DNA from: Lineus longissimus
Taxonomy: Eukaryota; Nemertea; Pilidiophora; Heteronemertea; Lineidae
Length of the DNA stretch: 64,000 nucleotides
Assembly: GCF_910592395.1 (NCBI RefSeq)
Contig: NC_088312.1
Coordinates: 23,195,292-23,259,291, forward strand
Direction of reading: 5' to 3'
A program made the translations under genes and the position numbers. The notes beneath the pieces are model-generated. The model made no database searches. It worked only from the letters and a program-made list of their open reading frames with translations, and had not been told where the DNA came from. Positions 23,001 to 35,000 of this stretch are shown here, piece after piece (the first letter of the stretch is position 1; each line of letters opens with the position of its first letter).

Positions 23001-26000
23001 TCCTGGAGACAGCACGTCATTTACATCATAGCTAATTGTGATCAGTTGATACGATGACGTCATTGACAATCACTGACAGGAAAATTTTGCCTCTCGTTTA
23101 ATAATATAGATAGTGCAAAGTATTCACATTGTAATATTAGGCTCGTAAGTTTGAGGATCATGGATTGACCAGATTGGTGTGAATTGCCCCAGGGCCCATG
23201 GAACATATGTAGGCCTACCAATTTTAAGTCCAGACTTTACGAAACGTGCCGCGCTAACAATACGGCCGCCACCGACGATGGACGCCACATCATCGCATAG
23301 GCTCACAAGGTGAGCCAAATAAAAAAGAGGTGCCGTTTTAACTGGATACCATGACATCAACATGATGTTAACCACACATAGCACACTCTGTCACTTTGAT
23401 GTCTGGAGAGCAGGGTTACAGACGGGGACTGACGTCCAAAATGGATGTCCAAATAACATCACTGCACGACCTTGAAAAGAATGATGGAGCAAGCCGACTG
23501 TTGATTGACTCCATCACTTACATGAGTCATGAGCTGTGGACATCTCCCATGCAAAATCTTACAGTTATGATACCGTCCGGGTCTACGATCATGCATACAA
23601 TAATACAGGCTTACAGCACATACACTGATTCAGGCTTCTTCATATGCTAAAAAAACAACCTCAAGGCCTGTCCAGATTACCCTTTTTGCATTCATTTGAA
23701 TCCTTATGTGTTCCAATTCAATTTGTGTAAACTTTGGATATCTTGATATCGAATTCGGGGTAAAAATCAAGAAATAAGAAGAGCTCCCACATGATTTCTT
23801 TGTTTGACTTGAAAATTCAAACCTACTAGTTCCTGTCTGAGGTGTAATGCATCATGGGATAGGTCAGGTGATAAGACCACATGATAGAATTGCATAACAT
23901 AATAGCAATTTGCATAATGCCAGCAAATGCCAGCTTTTTCCAACAATTGTCAGAAACATCGAATTTGAAATTTCCAGCTAATTCCAGCTCTGACAATCTC
24001 ATAGTAAAGTGACAGAGATTTCCAGCGCTGGAACTTTTACGAAAAGTAAAGTTCCAGAAAATGCCAAGAATTTCCACCCCATGGATAAAGTTCCAGTTTT
24101 TGTCAGCTTTTGCCAGCTATAACTTTTCGATGAAACTCTCTAAATTCAAAGTGTCAGCTTATTCCAGCCAAGAGCTGGAAATTCCAGCTATTTCCAACAA
24201 AATCCACCTAAGGTAAAATTCATTTCGCAGGGGCAACGAATTCGTTCAGGAACCCAGATACCCTGGATAACTCGACGAGTAGAATTCGCTGAATTATGTC
24301 ATTTTGATGACAACGATGCGATAGCTAAGCTCAAAGGCAATTAATGCAAGCTTAGTCATTATAACTTGCTGATTACCTACCCTCAATGACATGAACCACT
24401 AGATCAGAGGTATTAAAGTCATATTTGACTCGTATATGAAGCCTGCCAAGCCGAACGATGCTGTCCCGGGATTCCTGACGGAGAACAGCGTCCTTGCGTT
24501 GGTACAGATCTGGCCGGATCGAACCTGGAACATAATCAAGCTCATAATTAGTAAGCTAATGTCGCAAACATCGTCAATGGCTCGTGCAATTAAACGTCCA
24601 GTATATACACTCTTGAAAATAAATATTCATCATCAACGGTTTTTAAATATTTTTTTAAAGCAAGTGTAATGCCTATAAAGAGCGGAAATGTCATTAGGCT
24701 TAGCAGTACGCATATACCTCTCCTTCTTTATTTGGCCCTTCCTCGCCACTCAGCAGAATTCAGGCCCAGAACAATACACAGCCTATTGTCCTCAAACAAA
24801 GCCCGTTCGCACCTCAACTTGAATTCAGGCCCAGAACAATACACGGCCTATTGTCTTCAAACAAAGCCCGTTTGCACCTCAACCTGAATTCAGACCCAGC
24901 ACAATACACGACTTGTTGCCTTCAAGGTGACCAACTTCTAGATTTCACACAAGTTAGGCCCTTTTGCGACAGCGTAAATAGATTGGGTATATTCACATCC
25001 TCTTGATACTGTGCTCAAAAATTCAAAAGTGTAAACACAGGACATATCAGCCATGCCAAATCATTGTATCCAGCCTTTTAGATCCGTTCTTAGAATATAG
25101 CAGCCTGTTGAATGTTTGTGACATGTCAATTAGTGAAGGAGGTCCACAGACCAATATGAAAGCCTAGCGATGTCTTTTTTATATCAGACAACAGAAGGTG
25201 CATTAGCTCAAGATACCTCCAGATACATCCAGGCTTGTCAACTCTGAAGATGACTGTAATTATATGTCATTAAAGGATGCTAAATGGCTGACGCATTTCT
25301 GACGAATTGGCTCGATTCACAAAGATGTCGTTCTATTGTAATCAGATGCACTTCGGGACTGGAGGGGAAACCGCTTTTGACTTTCACTGGCATTAGTTGA
25401 ATCCTGGGAGGGCAAACACTGATTCTATGTATCTATATTAAGTTGTTGTTCTTGATTTTACGAAAACGTTAAAAGAACAATTCCAGTCAAGGATATTTTG
25501 ACATGCTTTCTCCGTAGTCTTTCAATATGCTAAGGGTATCAGGATTAGGATTAGGATCAAACTCAAAATCAGTATTGTTCATAGAGCTAATAATGACGAT
25601 CAACTTGACATATTTTTTAACCCAGAATTATAAATCCAAATCCAAAGTTAAAAACTGTTGCCTATCGAATATGTAGTTTTTCTTATGTTTTCTTTGCTTC
25701 CCGCTAACTTACCTAACGGTACGTCGAATCCGGAACTGTTGGCACTATTGGTGCTACACGCTCCAAGGCTGACCGTGTCAGACTCGGTTGGCGATTCCTT
25801 CAGGCGTTCCTTCTGGATGGTCGGGATGGGCCGAGGCTGAACGTTCAGGGACTCCTTCGATACACGGAATTCCTGCAGTGATAAAAGGTTAAAGATGGTC
25901 TGTGATCAGTGTCGAGCAACAGATAAGCCAATAGAAGGAACCGGGAATGTGAAGATGGTCTGAGATGAGTGGTCGAGCAACAGATGAGCCAACAGAAGGA

Positions 26001-29000
26001 ACCGGGAAGGTGAAGATGGTCTGTGATCAGTGTCGAGCAACAGATAAGCCAATAGAAGGAACCGGGAATGTGCATATGGTCTGAGATGAGTGGTCGAGCA
26101 ACAGATGAGCCAACAGAAGGAACCGGGAAGGTGAAGATGGTCTGTGATCAGTGTCGAGCAACAGATAAACCAACAGAAGGAACCGGGAAGGTGAAGATGG
26201 TCTGTGATCAGTGTCGAGCAACAGATAAACCAACAGAAGGAACCGGGAAGGTGAAGATGGTCTGTGATCAGTGTCGAGCAACAGATAAGCCAACAGAAGG
26301 AACCGGGAAGGTGAAGATGGTCTGTGATCAGTGTCGAGCAACAGATAAGCCAACAGAAGGAACCGGGAAGGTGAAGATGGTCTGTGATCAGTGTCGAGCA
26401 ACAGATAAACCAACAGAAGGAACCGGGAAGGTGAAGATGGTCTGTGATCAGTGTCGAGCAACAGATAAACCAACAGAAGGAACCGGGAAGGTGAAGATGG
26501 TCTGTGATCAGTGTCGAGCAACAGATAAACCAACAGAACGAACCGGGAAGGTGAAGATGGTCCGAGATCAGTGTCGAGCAACAGATAAACCAACAGAAGG
26601 AACCGGTAAGGTGAAGATGGTCTGTGATCAGTGTCGAGCAACAGATAAGCCAACAGAAGGAACCGGGAAGGTGAAGATGGTCTGTGATCAGTGTCGAGCA
26701 ACAGATAAACCAACAGAAGGAACCGGGAAGGTGAAGATGGTCCGAGATCAGTGTCGAGCAACAGATAAACCAACAGAAGGAACCGGGAAGGTGAAGATGG
26801 TCCGAGATCAGTGTCGAGCAACAGATAAGCCAACAGAAGGAACCGGGAAGGTGAAGATGGTCTGTGATCAGTGTCGAGCAACAGATAAGCCAACAGAAGG
26901 AACCGGGAAGGTGAAGATGGTCTGTGATCAGTGTCGAGCAACAGATAAACCAACAGAAGGAACCGGGAAGGTGAAGATGGTCTGTGATCAGTGTCGAGCA
27001 ACAGATAAACCAACAGAAGGAACCGGGAAGGTGAAGATGGTCTGTGATCAGTGTCGAGCAACAGATAAACCAACAGAAGGAACCGGGAAGGTGAAGATGG
27101 TCTGTGATCAGTGTCGAGCAACAGATAAACCAACAGAAGGAACCGGGAAGGTGAAGATGGTCTGTGATCAGTGTCGAGCAACAGATAAACCAACAGAACG
27201 AACCGGGAAGGTGAAGATGGTCCGAGATCAGTGTCGAGCAACAGATAAACCAACAGAAGGAACCGGGAAGGTGAAGATGGTCTGTGATCAGTGTCGAGCA
27301 ACAGATAAGCCAACAGAAGGAACCGGGAAGGTGAAGATGGTCTGTGATCAGTGTCGAGCAACAGATAAACCAACAGAAGGAACCGGGAAGGTGAAGATGG
27401 TCCGAGATCAGTGTCGAGCAACAGATAAACCAACAGAAGGAACCGGGAAGGTGAAGATGGTCCGAGATCAGTGTCGAGCAACAGATATGCCAACAGAAGG
27501 AACCGGGAAGGTGAAGATGGTCTGTGATCAGTGTCGAGCAACAGATAAGCCAACAGAAGGAACCGGGAAGGTGAAGATGGTCTGTGATCAGTGTCGAGCA
27601 ACAGATAAACCAACAGAAGGAACCGGGAAGGTGAAGATGGTCTGTGATCAGTGTCGAGCAACAGATAAACCAACAGAAGGAACCGGGAAGGTGAAGATGG
27701 TCCGTGATCAGTGTCGAGCAACAGATAAACCAACAGAAGGAACCGGGAAGGTGAAGATGGTCTGTGATCAGTGTCGAGCAACAGATAAACCAACAGAAGG
27801 AACCGGGAAGGTGAAGATGGTCTGTGATCAGTGTCGAGCAACAGATAAACAAACAGAAGGAACCGGGAAGGTGAAGATGGTCTGTGATCAGTGTCGAGCA
27901 ACAGATAAACCAACAGAAGGAACCGGGAAGGTGAAGATGGTCTGTGATCAGTGTCGAGCAACAGATAAACCAACAGAAGGAACCGGGAAGGTGAAGATGG
28001 TCTGTGATCAGTGTCGAGCAACAGATAAACCAACAGAAGGAACCGGGAAGGTGAAGATGGTCTGTGATCAGTGTCGAGCAACAGATAAGCCAACAGAAGG
28101 AACCGGGAAGGTGAAGATGGTCTGTGATCAGTGTCGAGCAACAGATAAACCAACAGAAGGAACCGGGATGGTGAAGATGGTCCGAGATCAGTGCCGAGCA
28201 ACATATAAGCCAACAGAAGGAACCGGGAAGGTGAAGATGGTCTGTGATCAGTGCCGAGCAACATATAAGCCAACAGAAGGAACCGGGAAGGTGAAGATGG
28301 TCGGTGATCAGTGTCGAGCAACAGATAAGCCAACAGAAGGAACCGGGAAGGTGAAGATGGTCTGTGATCAGTGTCGAGCAACAGATAAGCCAACAGAAGG
28401 AACCGGGAAGGTGAAGATGGTCTGTGATCAGTGTCGAGCAACAGATAAACCAACAGAAGGAACCGGGAAGGTGAAGATGGTCTGTGATCAGTGTCGAGCA
28501 ACAGATAAACCAACAGAAGGAACCGGGAAGGTGAAGATGGTCTGTGATCAGTGTCGAGCAACAGATAAACCAACAGAAGGAACCGGGAAGGTGAAGATGG
28601 TCTGTGATCAGTGTCGAGCAACAGATAAACCAACAGAAGGAACCGGGAAGGTGAAGATGGTCTGTGATCAGTGTCGAGCAACAGATAAACCAACAGAAGG
28701 AACCGGGAAGGTGAAGATGGTCTGTGATCAGTGTCGAGCAACAGATAAACCAACAGAAGGAACCGGGAAGGTGAAGATGGTCCGAGATCAGTGTCGAGCA
28801 ACAGATAAACCAACAGAAGGAACCGGGAAGGTGAAGATGGTCCGAGATCAGTGTCGAGCAACAGATAAACCAACAGAAGGAACCGGGAAGGTGAAGATGG
28901 TCCGAGATCAGTGTCGAGCAACAGATATGCCAACAGAAGGAACCGGGAAGGTGAAGATGGTCTGTGATCAGTGTCGAGCAACAGATAAACCAACAGAAGG

Positions 29001-32000
29001 AACCGGGAAGGTGAAGATGGTCTGTGATCAGTGTCGAGCAACAGATAAACCAACAGAAGGAACCGGGAAGGTGAAGATGGTCTGTGATCAGTGTCGAGCA
29101 ACAGATAAACCAACAGAAGGAACCGGGAAGGTGAAGATGGTCTGTGATCAGTGTCGAGCAACAGATAAACCAACAGAAGGAACCGGGAAGGTGAAGATGG
29201 TCTGTGATCAGTGTCGAGCAACAGATGAGCCAACAGAAGGAACCGGGAAGGTGAAGATGGTCTGTGATCAGTGCCGAGCAACATATAAGCCAACAGAAGG
29301 AACCGGGAAGGTGAAGATGGTCTGTGATCAGTGTCGAGCAACAGATAAACAAACAGAAGGAACCGGGAAGGTGAAGATGGTCTGTGATCAGTGTCGAGCA
29401 ACAGATAAACCAACAGAAGGAACCGGGAAGGTGAAGATGGTCTGTGATCAGTGTCGAGCAACAGATAAACCAACAGAAGGAACCGGGAAGGTGAAGATGG
29501 TCTGTGATCAGTGTCGAGCAACAGATAAACCAACAGAAGGAACCGGGAAGGTGAAGATGGTCTGTGATCAGTGTCGAGCAACAGATAAACAAACAGAAGG
29601 AACCGGGAAGGTGAAGATGGTCTGTGATCAGTGTCGAGCAACAGATAAACCAACAGAAGGAACCGGGAAGGTGAAGATGGTCTGTGATCAGTGTCGAGCA
29701 ACAGATAAACCAACAGAAGGAACCGGGAAGGTGAAGATGGTCTGTGATCAGTGTCGAGCAACAGATAAACAAACAGAAGGAACCGGGAAGGTGAAGATGG
29801 TCTGTGATCAGTGTCGAGCAACAGATAAACCAACAGAAGGAACCGGGAAGGTGAAGATGGTCTGTGATCAGTGTCGAGCAACAGATAAACCAACAGAAGG
29901 AACCGGGAAGGTGAAGATGGTCTGTGATCAGTGTCGAGCAACAGATGAGCCAACAGAAGGAACCGGGAATGTGAAGATGGTCTGAGATCAGTGGTCGAGC
30001 AACAGATGAGCCAACAGAAGGAACCGGGAATGTGAAGATGGTCTGAGATCAGTGGTCGAGCAACAGATGAGCCAACAGAAGGAACCGGGAAGGTGAAGAT
30101 GGTCCGAGATCAGTGCCAACGGAAGGAACCGGGAAGGTAAAGATGGTCTGAGATCAGTGGACGAGCAACAGATAAACCAACAATAGGAACCAGTGCATGG
30201 AGAAGGTTTGTTTGCTTCTTCGTTACAATAATACTACACAAATCAGCCGAGCTTTTGGGCAAACATAACAACAGAGCCTTTTACCGCAATGTATCATCAG
30301 TTAAAATCATCATTAGCTACGAACACATGGTTAGATTTATTCCTGCACGAACATCATCTTCTCTTACCTATCCTAGTTTTGTGTGCAACACATAATTGGC
30401 CACATGGCTGGTGTATAATTATATCTTCAGCTTCACCAGGAACGAGACTACATGCCTTGGACTACTGATCGATCAATGCCTTTCTCTCATTCCCATACTT
30501 CCAATACTTATCTTTAAAGGGCAGCATTTATTTGCCGTTTCCTTTTATCTTCTCAAAGAAGAATATTTCTGAAGAAAACGAATCAGTTGTCTTGGATTTC
30601 AATGGACCTATATCAGTCGAATGGTAATTGGGATCAGGAGCTAGGGGTTTGAACATCGCTAGAACAAAAAGTCGACGAATTCGCTAACCGCTGTTTACTG
30701 TATTTAGATGTCTCCTATTCGGGGTGGATCCGCTTCCACATGTTTTGGGGGAAATGCAGAAAAAAGCCATCTTTGTGTCTAGGTTGTCAAAATACGGTGT
30801 GCCTACTTGATAAAACTTGAGAGTAATGGAAAGACTATGTGTATGAAGTCAATACATCGAAAAAGGTTTCTAAATTTAAGTTCTGGTTGCGCATTTCCAA
30901 AGAAGAGTTGCGTCAAAATTGCAGAGCCTTCTGAGAAAATGTAAAAATAAGCTTGTTTGCCAAAGTGATTCAGGCAAGTAATCATTTTCATGGCCTCGAC
31001 CGCGAGTGCAAAACAAATGTCGACAAAAGGAAAAACTTTCATCAACGATATTTTCGCCTATTGGCAAGCCTTTGGAGCTTCTAGAAGCATTATAAAGACA
31101 TTTTTAGATGCTGTCAAAAGTGGCTGACATTTCAGTATCTCCGTATAATTGGTCAATCCGCTTACTGCTCCCTTAGGCGCAGTGCGGTGTCTCTGCAGGT
31201 AACTAGGGAAAATAAGCCGCAATCCTTTCTCCAAATGTCACCGTGTTACGGCTGACGTAGTGGTAGTTGCATAGAAGTCACCCTTAGTGTTGTCAGCCTT
31301 GTGTCTGTCGGATCAGAAGGGGCTAAAGCATACACCGCCAGTTGAAGATGGGGATTTTAAACTTGTTGGGGGAAGATGGTTCACTTCTTGGTAAAATGAG
31401 ACGTTTGCTGCGGTACGCCTTATTTACAAACTGCAATTTATTGTGAATTACAGTTACAGATATCGAGATGTTGCATTTACTCGCTACCATCTACTGATGA
31501 CACCTGGCCGAAACTGTTAAAGAACTACACGTAAAACAACCGTGAAATACGCAACCTTATAATTCAGGATCAGATTACGCATTGCAAGTTGTGTTTCAGC
31601 GGACTGGCTTACTACGAAAGTAAGCATGGCCCGATTACACTGCGTTCCACTGAAACCAACACACGACACAACTTGCAACATGAAGTCGTGTTACGTGACT
31701 CCCATACTGATAGGTGAATACCTATCGTGGCACCTTGTAGTCGGTGAATAGCAGCGTTCCCGGTATAGCAGGGTGAATTGGTACACATACATCGAGTTAT
31801 TGCTTCTATTTTAGGTTTCCTTTCATTAGCATGATTACTATAACTTTTTCACACACGTATTACTCTGAGTAAAAGGTATATCCGATTTCATGATATCACT
31901 CTGTAATACTGATAACGCATAGCTTAATATCATGGAGGTGTTACCACAAGCCAACGCGACCAGAGCGAGGCTTTCTTATTCAACATCATTCCCTGCTAAA

Positions 32001-35000
32001 ATTCGAGTTGCATAAACCGTGCAGTGTCCTTCATCTTGCGAAGTGAGTCTACATACGGTACTTCATCTATAACGACAATCATCATTGAATTGCGTTCCAG
32101 AGCAAACAGTTTACAACACCATCATATTGTGACACCTTCTGACAAGCGTCTCTGATTCGCCAAAAGTACAATGTAAAACTTTAATCGGGTTGTGCCGACG
32201 GTTTATGAACCTTTTCTTGAAAGCAACCACCTACCATGATGGCACAAAGAAATCATGACCAGATGATTGATATATATCCACAGACTGGTTTTTTTCAATG
32301 CGAAATAGGAAACGGGAGCTTCACCTCATCCGCAAGCATATATTAGCCCTACTGCAGGTAGGCCCAGAAATCAATCAGTCGCCTACCTCTAAAATGACGA
32401 CAAAGTCCTTTCCACTGCACACGTCAACATATAAGTTTGCCGGGGTTCGGTACCTCATAAAAGTCTTAAGGAAAACAAATCGATTAGTAATCCCCTTGTC
32501 TTTGGTGAAGACGAGAAACCGTTCATGGAGCTCCATTATCCAGATGGATGCGCATCTAGTATACAAGTCTTCACAAAGGGGCTTATATAACATGTGATGA
32601 ATGTGTTAGGGAAACCATTTGTCTTCAACACTGAAATCAGTTAAGGTTTGACAAGACAAAGCGTGCGCCTTCTGTACAAAATGTTGTTTGTTATCTTTTA
32701 CGGCCTGTAAACCTTTTAGGGGTGAATCCCTCCATGTCAAGTGATATTACCAAAATCCACCTTGTATCGCACGTACATGAAGCAGTATAACTTTATGTCA
32801 ACTTTGGTCAGAAACGCCATCTCATCACAAGTTACCAGATACCGTGTATCTGGTGTGCATGATAGAATATGCTTCACGTCAAGTTTGATGGAATGGAGTT
32901 AAGGTTTATTGTAACCCGGTACAACCAACTTAGATCGCTGCTCTTTAAGCTACAGCACGTCTTATTTGACGACATAAGTGTCTGGCATTGTCGGAACAAA
33001 CAGGGTTCAAATTGCGAAGCTTGTGCATAATCCCCTAAATCATGCAAATGGGGTGTTTTGAAATTCTTGTTGATACCAGGCAAGGCGCATCATAGACTAT
33101 AGATTCCATAGACCATCATCCCGTGAAGATGAACGCAACTCGAATATCACTAACATATTATCTCTGCTTTTTGTGTTCAGTTCCCGATTCACTTCAAATC
33201 GTATATCCAATCATTAGAAATTGATTCAAATCAGTCGTTACGTTTCTTAAAACAAGGACTAATGTGACAGAACAAAAAGTCCGCCAATAAGGCACGTCCC
33301 CATGCAATGGATAGTTGGACTGTCACTGATGATGTTGCCAAACCGATACTAACACCTTTACAACAGATAACGTAGAATACTTCTGTGACCTTGAGTTGGA
33401 CATGGGTTATTATGACCACCATTTCTATCCCACCTCGGATCACCGAGCTTTGCTCACAACAAGATGCTCCGGGGGGAGGGGGGGTTGTCAAACCTGTGTT
33501 GTCAACAATGGAAGAGATTTCAACAATGACGTCAGCAGACATCGAAGGGAAACAAAAGTGTTGTCGTCTTACCGTAGCTTTTGGGCAGAACCCCCATGAG
33601 ACCTTCCTGATGCTGTTGATTGCCTCGGATGCCATAGTAATGCAGTCACCATATGGAGACTAATAGCGAAATAGGATATCGCTGAGATAGATGTAACAAG
33701 ATGATAGCAATGCCTTTTCCTGACGTCTCAAGATATATAAACGATCTTCCACAAGCATGCGGTTAGGTCTGATAGAAAAAACTTGACTGATTATACATGT
33801 ACCATAGTATTCGACGGTACAACTGAATAACGTCACGATGTCTACATCCAAAACACGATTTGGCAATGCCGTAACCCTAACGTAGGAAGTAACAACACAG
33901 AGATAACTACGTCCAGCTGTAGAAATCGGTCGCAAGATCAACTTTCATATGTTGCACACATCACATTATAAACTAATTGGATGTTCCAAGCGAGAATGTA
34001 TCCAATTATTAGGAGAACCTGTCAACTTTGCCCGAGGTTTGGTGTTGTCTTTACGTGCAAATGACCTTGGATATATTTCAATATCAAGAGAAAGCTTGTA
34101 GGATCACTTTCCATATGGCACAGCTTGGTAACTGATAGTATGTCGCGGTTCTACCTCCTAAATGGTTATTGCTGAAGTACTGATGTCACTGACTGCTGCT
34201 GTCATGCAGATGAAGCGCAGTTCATCTCGTCCATGGTGCCTTTTTCTAGTTGCTGTGATGGCTAATACACAGGAGAACAGGGACGAGATAAACTCCCATA
34301 TGTTTCGGCACAGAAATGTGCTTCCAAACTTTCACGCAGAAGAAAGCTTATCGTTGTTTGTTTTACACTTCAGTCGAGGTGCACGACGAACTGTGCTCTC
34401 TATAAAAATGGCCTTGCATAGAGGTGAGGTACTTTGCTGGTCCTGTTCCTCGCATCAGTGTGAAACCAGAATGAACAAGAGAGTTTGTCAACAAACTCCA
34501 CTGCCCGATATCACATCGTTAGTCCCTGTAGCTGCAGTTTACGGCCACTAGAAATGAGCCATATGTTCCAAGTTTAGTGCCAAACATGTAAGCCTGCGCG
34601 ATGGTGATTTGAATAAGAAAACACCCCGAGCGGAAGACCATCATGGAAGCAACGTCTTTCTTGACATCATCGCCGCTATGCCTTTCAAGAATAATTAACT
34701 GTCACTCTGGTGACAGGCGCTGGCTTCGGTCCTCGTGAACAAGTAAATGAATAGACCAATTAGATACGGTGGTTTCGGTGTTGAGCCGATTATTACAAGC
34801 TATCTTCGCTGGAGTAAAGAAGGAAGGAAACACCGGAGGAGAATGGAAATACCAGGAAATGTCTTAATAAACCGGTGTTGGCTGTTATAGTAAAATCCCA
34901 CATAACGGCTAAGATGGATTGCTGGCAAAACAAAAGATTAGGAGAAATACTAAAGACAAAGTAAAACATTTAGTACAATCCGGTCAGAATAACCCAAGAT

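Noticed and set aside
26068-29985. 1,305-codon plus-strand ORF (and two minus-strand giants) as a repeat protein gene
   Set aside because: They follow from a 60-bp stop-free unit. Starts lie inside the array, three frames are open at once, and the array sits within an intron of a well-supported gene.
25892-30191. CRISPR array
   Set aside because: Units are contiguous 60-bp repeats with no unique spacers, in an animal genome, with no cas genes.
33231-33663. Overlapping 92- and 134-codon ORFs on opposite strands
   Set aside because: No recognisable domain. Overlapping long frames on both strands with no conserved motif are better explained by chance.
34162-34551. 129-codon plus-strand ORF as a small gene
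   Set aside because: No family resemblance, no splice or signal features, and it lies within the synaptotagmin first intron.
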